Shown: piece after piece, positions 10,110 through 21,488 of the stretch
Numbering within the stretch: position 1 is the first letter of the stretch
Layout: each line of letters starts with the position of its first letter
Assembly (NCBI RefSeq): GCF_050003625.1
Contig: NC_134400.1
Span: 56,796,066-56,860,065 of the forward strand
Length of the DNA: 64,000 nt
Reading direction: 5' to 3'
Source of the DNA: Haematobia irritans
Lineage: Eukaryota; Arthropoda; Insecta; Diptera; Muscidae
The notes under the pieces: generated by a model
The model's input: the letters and a program-made list of their open reading frames with translations, nothing else
Told to the model about the DNA's origin: nothing
Databases searched by the model: none
Made by a program: the position numbers and the translations under genes

Positions 10110-11220
10110 TTAAGTATGTTAACGACTTACTTGATTCTCAAACTGCAAAATCCGTATCATCACTTCTTTAAGATATGTTCAAGCACACATTAATTGTAAT
10201 GGCTCCTTCGCTATGCTGCACTGAAGACGCGGATCCAAATATAAGGCTGCAAGCAGTGTTAGATTTTTAGCAGCACATTTTCACGCCATTCTAATATTGT
10301 CAACAATTCTGAGCTGGTGGTCTTCGTCTGAATGTCATGCTTCATTTGAAGCCATATTTTATAGAAATCGCTATAAAATAATTGCTCTTCTTGAAGCATT
10401 TGTGTGGCGACGTATACAGACTCCAAGAGGGCTAATAAGTCTTCCACACTTTCCCATTCTGACTGACTTAGATTAATCGTGGCAACTTATCGTCTAAAAA
10501 TGATTTTTATTTTCTGAACAATAAAACTCCAAAAAAGAGTTTTATTTTCTGAAGAAAAAAATAAAACTCCAAAAAAAGAGAATCATTTTCTGAAGGAAAA
10601 AATAAAACTCATAAAAAGAGTTTTATTTATGACGTATAAATAAAACTCTATTTCTAACTGTTTCATTCGAGTCTTTATTTTTTTAGTCACAAAACAACGA
10701 TTGAAACATAACTTTTTTGATAGCACTTATAACCGTTACGGTCCCTGCCTAAAACACTTTTTACCTCGATTTAGTCGGTACACATGTCCCTTTCAAAATA
10801 CTTTGGCAATTCCTTTAAATTGTCTACATGAATAACTACACGCAAAGAAAAAACGTTTGGAAAACGTGTACCGAAAACGGGTTTCGTTTGTTAGAGTGTT
10901 TTGAATTTCTTCGAAAATTTTAAACTTTTATCACCAAAAAAAATCGTTTGTTACAAAATTTTTATTTTTTCAATAAAAAAATATTTTTGAACCAACAACG
11001 CAGTCCATTTCGTTTATATCAATCACTATTCTTTTCTGACTTTAAGTCTTTAATAAGACACATTTTATAGTTCATAGTAAAAATTTAATATAGTAGTATG
11101 TAATGTTGAACTTCTTTTCGGAATCTTCCGAACATATCTGGAATATATGTAAAAACAAGTATGTACGGCCGTAAGTTCGGCCAGGACGAATCTTATGTAA
11201 CCTCCACCATGGATTGCGTA

Positions 11221-11450
11221 TACACACAAAGAAATTTTCATTAAAATTGAGCCAACGAAAAAATTTCATTGATATAACGAAACATTTTCATTAATACAAT
11301 GAAAATATTCGTTAATAGTACAAAAAGTTACGTTGATTAACAGAAAATTCGTTATAATAACGAAAAATTTCGTTGTATTAACGAATTTGTTTCATTGGCT
11401 CACTTTTAACGACCCATTTCGTTAATACAACGTAACTTTTTCTATTAGTG
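11221..11450. mobile_element. Small MITE inserted in HINE A
   Basis: About 230 bp between TA dinucleotides (11219-11220, 11451-11452) within HINE sequence that reads uninterrupted in other copies (attgcgtagaaacttctacg). The ends are TACACACAAAGAAA and TTTTTCTATTAGTGTA. The interior repeats the motif CGTTAATA/ATAACGAAA in both orientations. Confidence 0.75.
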
Positions 11451-11736
11451 TAAACTTCTACGAAAGACTGTCATCTACAATCGAAATACTTGGGTTGTGG
11501 TATCTTAAAACTTCTTAACATCGTTTTATAAATTGTGAGTTAGTCCATACGTGGTATATATTAGACAAAAAAGTTATGTATAGTTAAGTCTACAAATAAT
11601 TACGAATCGATATGGACTTTTTGCACGGTACGTAGAGAGCCAGAATTGAAATATGGGGGTCGCTTATATGGGGGCTATATACAATTATGAACTTGATATG
11701 GACCAATGTTTGTGTGATTGGAAATCGCTTTATCTG

Positions 11737-11848
<112 letters not shown>

Positions 11849-13439
11849 CTATAGACCGATATGGCATGGTTGTTAACGACCATATACTATCACAATGTAC
11901 CAAATTTCAACTGACTCGGATGAAATTTGCTCCTCCAAGAGGCTCCAAAACCAAATCTCGGGAACGGTTTATATGGGGCTATATATATTTATGGACTGAT
12001 ATGGACCACTTTTGGCATGGTTGTTAAATATCATATACGATCACCACGTACCAAATTTCAAGCAGATCGTATGAATTTTGCTTCTCCTAAAGGCACCGGA
12101 GGTCAAATCTGGGGATCAGTTTATATGGGAGCTATATATAATTATGGGCTGATAGGAACCAATTCCTGCATGGTTGTTGGATAGCATATACTAACATCAC
12201 GTACCCAATTTCAACCGAATGGGAAGAATTTTGCTCTTCCAAGGGGCTCTGGAGGTCAAATCTGGGGATCGGTTTATATGGAGCCTATATATAATTATGG
12301 ACCGATTTCGACCAATTTGTGCATGGGAGTTTGAGGCCATATATTAACACCACGTACCAAATTTCAACTGAATCAGATGAATTTTTTCTTCCAAGACGCT
12401 CCGGAGGTCAAATCTGGTGATCGGTTTATATGGGAGCTATATATAATTATGGACCGATGTGTACCAATTTTTGCATGGTTGTTGGAGACCATTTACTAAC
12501 ACCATGTACCAAATTTCAGCCGGATCGGATGAAATTTGGTTCTCTTAAAGGCCTCGCAAACCAAATCGGGGGATCGGTTTATATGGGGGCTATATATAAT
12601 TATAACCCGATGTGGACCAATTTTTGCATGGTTGTGAGAGACTATATACCAACACCATGTACCAAATTTCAGCCGGATCGGATGAAATTTGGTTCTCTTA
12701 AAGGCCTCGCAAACCAAATCGGGGTATCGGTTTATATGGGGGTTATATATAATTATAACCCGATGTGGACCAATTTTTGCATGGTTGTGAGAGAGCATAT
12801 ACTAACACCATGTACCAAATTTCAGGTGGATCGGATGAAATTTGCTTCTCTTAGAGGCCTCGCAAGTCAAATTTTGGGGTCGGTTTATATGGGGGCTATA
12901 CGTAAAAGTGGACCGATATGGCCCATTTGCAATACCATCCGACCTACATCAATAACAACTACTTGTGCCAAGTTTCAAGTCGATAGCTTTTTCGTTCGGA
13001 AGTTAGCGTGATTTCAACAGACGGACGGACGGACATGCTCAGATCGACTCAGAATTTCACCACGACCCAAAATATATATACTTTATGGGGTCTTAGAGCA
13101 ATATTTCGATGTGTTATAAACGGAATGACAAAGTTAATATACCCTCTATCCTATGGTGGAGGGTATAAAAAAAAAAAACAAAAAAACTTTTTTGGTGGTT
13201 GGTCGAAGCAGGGATCGAACTCACTCCTCGTGTCTGTTAAATAAAGTTTGTTTAATCGGCTCGTGGGCCCCGCAAGCTATGCTATATAAATATAATATAT
13301 ATGGATAATTGTCTATTGATGACAGCTATGTAGTCCTTGACTTCTCCGAATGAGTATATTTGCACATTTCTCCCATGTGGGCAAATTGGAGTAGTCAAGC
13401 TCTTTATTCCACTTCGCTTTTGTGTCAATATCCACCTTA

Positions 13440-13720
13440 GACAACACCAAATGTACACGGATGAAAAAGACTGTTTTTCATATGTTTAGCTATAAACATC
13501 ATATGTTTGGAACACAATATTTTTGAGTGCAAGCATATAATGTTCATAAACTAGCATAACATGTTTGGGACATATATGTTAATATGTTAGAACATATTAT
13601 GTTTGGGACATAAAATGTTTGTAAATATAATATGCTTGGATGCAAACATATATTAATTTAGAAATAGCCTATAAACATATATGTGTTTAGTAGCTTGGAG
13701 CGCTATTTAACCGGGAGCGA
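13440..13720. mobile_element. MITE F fragment
   Basis: Matches the ACATATGTT-rich interior of MITE F (for example atgtttgggacatatatg and tgttaatatgttagaac). No clean ends are visible. It lies within the interruption of composite MITE copy 4. A nearby imperfect stem (CTTGACTTCTCC at about 13337, GGAGTAGTCAAG at about 13390) borders the same block. Confidence 0.55.
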
Positions 13721-14334
13721 TATTGAATTAAGTTGGTGGTTGTTGCTTGTTATTACAAAATTAACATTTTATTTTTCCTTGGGCAATTGATCAGCTACTT
13801 CTTTGATCCTTACAAACTGTGTGGTCCGCTGTTCGAATCCCCGTCCGGCAAAAGGTAAAATTAAAATAAAAAAATCATAAAATCGAATAATTTCTTCTAC
13901 ATTGTTTGTATTACAGAATAAGGTGCTAAGAACTAAAAAAACCTCGTGGAAGTGAGAAAAATGTGAGGGAAAATGCAATTAGCCAGAAAAGATTGTTTTT
14001 TGTTAGTTAGTCTTTATGAAATTGTATTTACGTCCTGGAAAAGAATAAATTTTTATCACAAAAAGTATATACTTTTATTCCAAATAAATTTCCTTACAGC
14101 GAAAAGCAAATGAGAAACGAACTTTATTTTTTATCTAAAATTTTGTTTGGGAGGAAAGAATTATTTTTTGCGAGTATGTACTTTCAGTTGGGCATCCGCT
14201 TCTCCATGCATCTACACTAATCTAAATAACATCCACTACATTGATTATATGAAAAAATGTGTTCTCAGTCAGGTGCCATTATGTATGCACTAAACATTTG
14301 AAATAATGACAAAATTTAATTACCTCTTCCGCAG

Positions 14335-14502
14335 GTCTTGGTTACTAAGCCCGACTTTTACAATGATGAAACGCGCAACAATTTATTCTGCACCTTGTCG
14401 GAGCTAATTAGTCTAAACATTGTGCCTATTATTAATACCAACGATGCCGTTTCACCACCCATGTTCATTGTGGACGATGATCTTCCAGCGGGATCCAAAA
14501 AG
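14335..14502 (+). CDS. P5CS: P5CS exon (glutamate 5-kinase domain, part 3)
   Basis: This exon encodes 56 residues, [20 protein letters not shown] through [13 protein letters not shown]. It includes the kinase motif [12 protein letters not shown], equivalent to the N-E/T-N-D motif of bacterial glutamate 5-kinases that contacts substrate. The acceptor is CTTCCGCAG and the donor GTAAGG at 14503, both phase 0. The following intron is 228 bp. Its position, just before the DNDSLSA motif, corresponds to the site where mammalian P5CS is alternatively spliced. No second GT six bases downstream is present here. Confidence 0.94.
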
Positions 14503-14730
14503 GTAAGGAGAATTGTTTTGCTCAACTCAAAGCTGTCAAAACAGCATCACACACCACAAACAATGCAGAGTCCTTGCTAATGATGCAATCTCTTAGCAAG
14601 GCCAATGAGATGTACATGTGTGTGTGTGTGAGAGAGAGTGTTTGAACTAAGCACTGGCCAATGTCATATGTGGTTGCGGAAGAAACTGGAATTATATTTT
14701 TCTAATTCTACTTTTGTTGCGTACATTTAG

Positions 14731-14919
14731 GGAATTGCCATTAAGGACAACGATAGTTTGTCAGCTATGCTCGCTGCTGAGGTACAGGCAGATTTGCTGA
14801 TTCTTATGTCGGATGTTGATGGCATCTACAATAAGCCACCGTGGGAAGATGGCGCCAAGTTGATGCACACATACACAACCAACGATAGTCGTAACATTGA
14901 ATTTGGACAAAAATCCAAG
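14731..14919 (+). CDS. P5CS: P5CS exon (glutamate 5-kinase domain, part 4)
   Basis: This exon encodes 63 residues starting [18 protein letters not shown], then [20 protein letters not shown] and ending NIEFGQKSK. The DND.LSA motif and the ADLLIL.SDVDG strand form the nucleotide-binding part of amino-acid kinases. The acceptor is GTACATTTAG and the donor GTAAGT at 14920, phase 0. The expected next segment (a GG-M-rich kinase C-terminus leading to the reductase domain) was not seen in the remaining 49 kb. Apart from the missing flanking exons, there are no frameshifts or stops in any exon. Confidence 0.94.
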
Positions 14920-15752
14920 GTAAGTACATAAGTGATAAGACTTCATACAACGCATATACTCTACACCTTTCTCTCTCTCATTGACACATTGGTCGTGTTT
15001 TTGATACATAAGTTAAGTTAATATTAAAATAACATTTAAAATTAAAAAAATTAATTCAAAGTCTAAAAAGTGAATTTTATAGGAGGCAAGTTCAAAAATT
15101 TTTTTTGAATTTCTCAAAAACCGTATAAGATATAAATTCACTTTTTCGCTCTTAAAATCATGTTTATTGTAGATTTTTTTTAATATGTACGAATTCAAAA
15201 TAGTGATAATAGGACATGCTAAAAATGACTTAGACCACTTTAGACCGAACAAAGTTTTTTGCCCTTTTTGGATTGGAAATTTTTAAAACTTTAGTCACAG
15301 GCTACGTACAATATTAACCAAAACTTTTGATAGAAGTGTCCAATCAATTCGAACTTTTGACAGGATGCAATTCACATCAATCTGAATAAAAAACAACGAA
15401 CTCCATCAAAAAATGCTAAGTCGACTTAGCGTACTCTGGAATGAGGACATTGATATGAAGATTGATTCTATCCTCGAATGGAATGAAACGTTTGCAACCC
15501 TAAAACTACTTTGTGAGCAAAATAAACTCCATTAGTTGCTTTGCTTTTCCATACTATGAACACAATTTTCATTTTAAATCTGACGAATGTGCGAATACGA
15601 AAATCGAATACACCCGATTACAAATCGTTTGAATTATGCGAAAATATGTGAAAACCAGAATAGGTCTGTAAATCAAATTACAATGAATAAATTTCGATAG
15701 TATAAAATTGTATCATAATAAAGTGGAATGTAGAGTTTTGTTATTATTGGCA

Positions 15753-15860
15753 TTAACTCTTTCGACCCCAACTTTGCTTGTGAGAAACTTCACTTGTTTG
15801 AAGATTAACGGTCACAGATGGTCCGAGTAGCAATTTTTTGGGTTTTCTACTGTCAAAAAG
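15753..15860. mobile_element. piggyBac-like end fragment
   Basis: TTAACTCTTTCGACCCCAAC followed by a degenerate TTGC..GAGAAACTT resembles the left end of the element at 8590. No matching right end was found close by. Confidence 0.45.
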
Positions 15861-16230
15861 TTGTAAACGTCAAAACCGTAAAACGTAAAAAAACGTAGTA
15901 AATGTCGAAAATACTTACAGGATTCTTAGATTTGATTTCAAAAACTATTTGTAATATCCTAAGTCATGACAACGGCATTGAAGTATTTTAGAATGTTTTA
16001 TAATAATATTTTGAAATTTTTACTCAAAAGATATTTGCATAATTTGCAGGCTGAAAAACGCCTGAGTGTAACGCGTTTTCAAATTGTTGAAACTGTGAAA
16101 ATTGTTATGGCAAAAATCGTATGTAGGTACAACGTGTGGTCATTTTTAGTTGATAACTTTGATAATGTACGCATCTTAGCCAGAGAGTCAAACTACAACA
16201 AAAGATTCACACAAGAGATGCTACATATCA

Positions 16231-16587
16231 TAAGGGAGCCACCGTGGTGCAATGGTTAGCATGCCCGCCTTGCATACACAAGGTCGTGGGTTCGATTCCT
16301 GCTACGACCGAACACCAAAAAGTTTTTCAGCGGTGGATTATCCCACCTCAGTAATGCTGGTGACATTTCTGAGGGTTTCAAAGCTTCTCTAAGTGGTTTC
16401 ACTGGAATGTGGAACGCCGTTCGGACTCGGCTATAAAAAGGAGGTCCCTTGTCATTGAGCTTAACATGGAATCGGGCAGCACTCAGTGATAAGAGAGAAG
16501 TTCACCACTGTGGTATCACAATGGACTGAATAGTCTAAGTGAGCCTGATACATCGGGCTGCCACATAACCTAACCTAACCTATCCTG
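16231..16587 (+). mobile_element. tRNA-derived SINE, full-length
   Basis: A tRNA-like head (16238-16312) has box A-like TGGTGCAATGG and perfect box B GGTTCGATTCC. A unique body of about 240 bp follows, then a (TAACC)n tail at 16565-16583. Both sides carry the 7-bp CATATCA (16224-16230, 16588-16594), a likely target duplication from retroposition. A second copy lies inverted at 28771-29050. No coding sequence is present. A LINE partner is not visible in the window. Confidence 0.78.
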
Positions 16588-17170
16588 CATATCACAAATA
16601 CACCTTCTGAAAAGAGAATCAACTACAAAGCCGACATCGAAGGAAATGCTAAAAGCTATAGACAACTCATAGAGAAGAGAAAGAACATGAAACGAACACA
16701 AAAAACACATAGAAGAAAGCAGTGCAGTATAGACTTTTGACAAGAGTAGTGCAACTACTGTAGAATAAGTTAATTGTGTTGTAAACATCGTTTTATGTGA
16801 GTGATCGTTTACATGTACTTATAAACTAAAATTATTTTCTTTTACATTAATCTGTTCTGTGATATTTACATGGTTAAATTATTTACCTATTTTTGTAGTG
16901 TACATCCCAATGAAGATTCAATTGAAGCAATTGCGAAATATCGGAAAGAAAAAATAAAGTAAATTATTGCTATAAAAACAACAAAGAAATTACCTCGAGC
17001 TTGATTAGTTACTGATTTACATAAGATTGTTTGCTACTTTTAAATTTTTTTGGGGTTTAGGAACGGTTTCTAGTGAAAAGTAGCAAAAGTAGTAACTAGT
17101 AGTACGTAAAGGAACACAACTACTAAGTATTTTACGAAGGTTAGCATTTTCTTTGAATAAAAATACATTT

Positions 17171-18594
17171 TTATACCCTAAACCACATAGTGGTCAGGGT
17201 ATAATAAGTTTGATCGGCCAAAAAATGTGCCTACCAGAAATATTGATTTTAGACCCCATAAAATATATACCGATCGACTCAGAATCACCTCCTGAGTCGA
17301 TCTAGCGCTTGATGCCAGTCCGTCCGTCCGTCTGTCCATGTATTTGTTGTTCACAGGATTCCGGTCGCAATTATTAACCGATTTTGATAAAATTTGGTAC
17401 AGGGAGTTTTTTGGGCACAAGGAATTTTGAATTTGGAAGAAATCGGATCAAATTTAGATATAGCTCCCATATATATGTATCGCCCGATTTCGACAAATGG
17501 GGTCACGTTGCGCGTTTTTTCGAACGGATCGTCACCAAATTTGGCAAAATGTTATCTTTTCCATCGCCCTTCAAGCCTGAAAAATTTCATCCAAATCGGT
17601 TCTGATTTAGATATAGTTCTCATATATATGTATCGCCCGATTTTCCCAAATTTGGCCATAGAACCCTTATTTATTAACCGATCTTACTAAAAGTTGGCTA
17701 GATCCAGTCCTCTATAGTACTAACTATATGTGCAAAATTTCATCGAAATCGGTTTAAATTTAGATATAGCTCCCATATATGTATCGCCCGATTTTGAAAA
17801 ATTCGCCCTTATAACCTTATGTTTGACTATACAGGCCTCGTTTCGTAACTGATCTTACTCAAATCTTGCACAACGTAACCTTTTGTAGTATTAAACAAAC
17901 CCGCAAAAAATTATGCAAATTGGTTCAGATTTAGATATAGCTTCCATATATATGCATCGCTCGATTTTCCCAAATTTGGCCATAGTACTCTTATTTATTA
18001 ACCAATGTTACTCAAATTTCAAATTTTGATGTACTAGCCGATCGTACTTATACGTACTTGTAGCTTTTCTCTTTTTTAATAATGGGCTCAATATTAGTGG
18101 GATACTAGCTCCGTAGGCGCAATATCAACACAGCCAGTGTTGCTAGAAGTAGGGGAAATTCCCTATATGTAGGGTTTTACTAATATTTAGCGTCTTGTAG
18201 GGACGTAGGGCCACAATGTAGGACATTTTCACTCAACACAGTTTGTAATAATTTTTACATTTTGGTGGCTCTAGAGGAGGAAATTAGAAGCCGGCAAGGC
18301 TTGATCTTTAACAATGTGTGGTATGTATGGGAAAGTAGGGAACTTTTTTTGTCCTTGTAGGGTTAACCGAACATTTTCCCTGGCAACATTGACTATGAGC
18401 TATAGTCAGATTGACACAAAGCACCCATAGACATGTATCCCTTAATTTTCTTAAATATGCAACTGCGGTTTATCTCCCAGACCTATATGTTACCCCACAA
18501 ATGCTTATGATTACTAATTCTGTAAGGGTGGTTTAGGGTATGATATAGTCGGCCCCGCCCGACTTTCTACTTTACTTACTTGTTTATAATGAAA
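17171..18594 (+). mobile_element. HINE family B, full-length
   Basis: The 5' hairpin TATACCCTAAACCACATAGT/GGTCAGGGTATA is followed by a GTCCGTCC tract (about 17318-17338), four or five internal repeats with the core TATAGCTCCCATATA, and a family-specific 3' part (about 18050-18400). It ends in the 3' hairpin AGTCGGccccgcCCGACT (18547-18564) and TTACTTGTT. It lacks the roughly 0.45-kb minisatellite insertion present in the copy at 39851-42124. Confidence 0.8.
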
Positions 18595-19583
18595 ATGCAT
18601 TGGTAATTACAAAAATTTCAAAAAGAGGTACGAAATAAACTTTTCTAAAAACGTATACTGTATAAATTCCTATATTGTCAAAAACTAAGTATTTTACGAA
18701 AGTTTACGACGTTTTTGACGTATGGTCATAAGCGTAGGAAGGCCTCTGGGGAGGGGGCTTAGACCCCCCAGAAAAATTTTAGCCCCCCAGAATTTGAAAA
18801 CCTATTTACGATTTTACATTTTTATAAAAATTAAACAAGTATATACTCGTACAACGCACAAAGTTTCACTAAAGACTTTCATGCACAATCGAATTACTTG
18901 GGTTGTGGTAGAAGTCTGATATTTATGAAATAAAGCTGTGATTGAACTTATGCTTTAGTTGAATAAAAAATAGTAATTGATATTAAAACTATTCTTTCAT
19001 AAATTAATATCTTAATAATGCTGCAAAAAAGCGTCGCCAAAAAAGAAGTGAAAATGTTTTTTTGGGGTCTGGAAGTGGTACAAAATTGGCGGAGAAGCGA
19101 TGAATGTAATATGAACTTGTCATAGAACGAATGTCCACCGTTTCAACAACCGTTGCAATGAATTTGCATCACTTCTTAAGGTGTGATCCGAATTCAGTGT
19201 TTTGAATCTGAATTAAAAATTTTGTGATATTTTCCCAAATAAATAATTTTTATACTTTTTTATGATTTTTAATGCATTCTAACGCTTGTTTGAAACGTTT
19301 CCCTTGAATATTTTCAAATATTATCGATTTTTCTATAATGGATTTAGCATTTTTGTGGCAAAATTTGAATAACTTGTACCATTTTATTTATTCTTACTCT
19401 TTTTTTTTAACTATTTGAAAAAAGAAAACAAAAAATTACGCATTAAAATGTAAAAAAATGAAGTAAAAAAACTTCTTGTGTAGTTAAAATAGTTAACTTC
19501 TTTGTGAAGACATTTTGGAAGTGCTTTTAAAGTTCTGCCTTTAGAACAACTCCCAATTTTTTGCTGGGAAAAGTGTGGAACTA

Positions 19584-20016
19584 CCCTACGGAAAATGGAT
19601 CAACCACAGAACTGGTACAGGACTAGTCCCTGGTGTGTATGGACCAGTCCCAGTTCTGATCAAAACGTATGGAAGGGACCGTCCACTTTAACATGGGTTT
19701 GTCATTGACGGAGTAAACTTACATTTTAGGACGCGTCTTGGACTCATCCCAAAGGACACGTCCTGGGACAATTTAGCAGGAGCAACCCATAAACAGGTCC
19801 TCAGGAACCAGTCTCGGACAAACTCTTAGAAATCTCTTTCAATTTGGGCTCCTAATCGAACCCGAAATGAAAAAAAAAACTTTTGAAATATGTCGAACAA
19901 AAGGTTATTCTGATAATTTTATTTCACTAAATGTGAAAACTGCAACTAACTGGAGCACAGGTACCAGTTCTGTGATAGGTCCGTCAGTGGCAATTTGCAC
20001 CAATTTCCCCGTAGGG
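19584..20016. mobile_element. Small MITE with CCCTACGG ends
   Basis: 433 bp with perfect 8-bp inverted ends CCCTACGG/CCGTAGGG between TA dinucleotides (19582-19583, 20017-20018). Extending the flanks outward gives ACT on both sides, so a 3-bp duplication is also possible. The interior is rich in GGTAC, GGTCC and GACCAGTCCC-type motifs, more G+C-rich than the surroundings. It is non-coding. Confidence 0.7.
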
Positions 20017-20200
20017 TACTTTTAGTTGCTTTATTATAAATTGATTGTCGAGTTATTTTGATGTCTATTTTTTATTCAATTTTATGAAATAAAACATTAG
20101 TTGAACCTATAAGTTCAGTCTATAAAGTTTTAGCTAGGGGGGCTATAGCCCCCCCTAGGAAAAGTGTCTAACTACGCTAATGCGTATGGTAAAATACGTC

Positions 20201-20202
<2 letters not shown>

Positions 20203-20274
<72 letters not shown>
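20203..20274. repeat. (AT)n microsatellite
   Basis: About 72 bp of uninterrupted AT dinucleotides following 'aaatacgtcgt'. It produces spurious IYIYIY frames. Confidence 0.95.
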
Positions 20275-20277
<3 letters not shown>

Positions 20278-20284
20278 AAATACC

Positions 20285-20960
20285 TTACAGTTTACAACAG
20301 ATCATCTCTGGTCAGCGTTGGTTTTGGTTTTGTTTGTGAAATCGTATAGATATTGGAAGCTATAAGTGTTCTCTTTCAGTGGAACAAAACAACAGCCCAT
20401 TTGGTTGTCAATTAGCAAACCTATTTTCATTAGTACGCATGTATCTCAGACAAATGTATTTGCGAATTTGGAAGGAGATTTTTGTACACACTCAAAAACC
20501 ACTAGGCAGGAAAATTTTAATTAAATTGTATAACAAACGCCAATTACACGCAGATATCACAAAAAAAGTAAATATTTTTCAACAAATTATAGACAATTTA
20601 GTAGACGTTTTTACAATAGTTAAAGAAAGTTAAAGCGTGATTCCTACTTGATTTTAAGAATACATCCAAAACCAAAACTATTCGATCATCGAATTTGGAA
20701 AAAAAAAAATAATCACACATCTTACGAGTGAGACATACACATCGAGCAATGTGTCTTTGCTGTAATAATAACAAAAATTGTTATTGTCCTATCATACTTA
20801 GCTTAAAAAATAATAATACTTAATACGGCTATACTTACAAAACAAACTTTTTATATACCACGATTGCCAATGGTTACTCACAAGCAATTTTTTCTACCGA
20901 CCAAACGAATGTGCGTGGCGACTCGCAATTTTGGCTAAACATTACTTAAATGATTTTAAC
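20285..20960. mobile_element. Fragment related to the piggyBac-like element
   Basis: 20300-20480 matches 8650-8820, and 20870-20960 matches 9965-10050 (shared CGAATGTGCGTGGCGACTCG-type text). The CGTGA domain and both termini are absent. A piece similar to MITE L (acacactcaaaaaccactag) lies at about 20487-20635. Confidence 0.6.
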
Positions 20961-21184
20961 ATCTTTAAAATAAAACAACATGTTTTAAATATCTGAAATA
21001 TAAAATTAATAATAATAATTGCGGATTGTATACGTATATATTAATATTTACTGGCGTTTATCAAAAAATAATAGCGAAACTTCAATAACACAAAAACTTT
21101 AAAACCACACCAGAGAAGGAATATGATCACCTCAAACATGTTTTAAGAGCAAATGTTATTTTTTGGTGGTGACCATGTAAAATT

Positions 21185-21488
21185 AAAATTAACCAAAAGT
21201 TTTCTTCCTGGTGGGTCTACTAAGTCTACTATGTCATATTTCTGTGATTGAAGAAAATGTCAATTAAAAATTAATTCGATTTATTAATTTCGTGATTGAA
21301 GACAAAAAATATTTGACTACACTCAAACAAAGTGTCACTAAAGCCAATTTAACTAAATTCGTATTTCTCACAAACTTGTTCATTATTTGTTTAAGTTTGT
21401 ACTAGTTATACTGTTAAGTTAAAATTGTTCTAAAATTAACCAAAAGTTTGCTTCCTGGTGGGTCTACTAAGTCTACTATGTCATATTT
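21185..21488. repeat. Direct repeat of 57 bp, about 190 bp apart
   Basis: 21185-21241 recurs at 21432-21488 with one mismatch (AAAATTAACCAAAAGTTT then CTTCCTGGTGGGTCTACTAA). Its first part is the reverse complement of the start of MITE L (ccaccaggaagaaa). The two units may be ends of related MITEs or a local duplication. Confidence 0.7.

Larger units (their letters stand above)
8222..10487 (-). pseudogene. hAT transposase remnant (minus strand, split)
   Basis: The 5' piece (10487-10259) reads EWESVEDLLALLESVYVATQ, followed by a stop. A one-base shift then restores the hAT hallmark AALYLDPR at about 10240-10215. Reading continues toward a donor-like AAGTAAGT near 10120. The 3' piece after TTTCTCTTTGCAG (about 8535) carries an acidic stretch and then KPLFEFWEAKKVNYPYLYIL (8330-8275), typical of the C-terminal hAT dimerisation domain. 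A roughly 20-bp tandem duplication near 8390-8430 shifts the frame. The N-terminal zinc finger and the first catalytic residues are absent. The piggyBac-like element at 8594-10109 lies in what looks like the intron between the two pieces. Identity is from family motifs, not alignment. Confidence 0.8.
7800..10747 (-). mobile_element. Complete, decayed hAT transposon with 8-bp TSD
   Basis: The left end is CAGGGACTGTAAATAACTG (7800) and the right end, read inwards on minus, is CAGGGACCGTAACGGTTAT (10747). CAGGG ends are typical of hAT elements. Both ends are flanked by the same 8 bp, CCTAAAAC (7792-7799 and 10748-10755), the diagnostic hAT target-site duplication. Subterminal blocks of AATAAAACTC/GAGTTTTATT occur at about 7995-8075 and 10520-10650. 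The interior has a minus-strand transposase relic and an inserted piggyBac-like element. Without that insert the element is about 1.4 kb, so it is internally deleted and cannot move itself. Confidence 0.9.

Noticed and set aside
12430..13011. Repeated 51-residue open frames (MGAIYNYGP...) here and at 24129-24737, 47370-47717 and 50272-50565
   Set aside because: They are translations of the 153-bp HINE internal repeat, which stays in frame because 153 is divisible by three. They have no start context, splice signals or known domain, and frames break wherever a unit has 152 bp.
16565..16583. Telomere-like TAACC repeat as an interstitial telomere
   Set aside because: Only about three units, positioned as the tail of a SINE with a target duplication. 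Flies do not use this telomere repeat.
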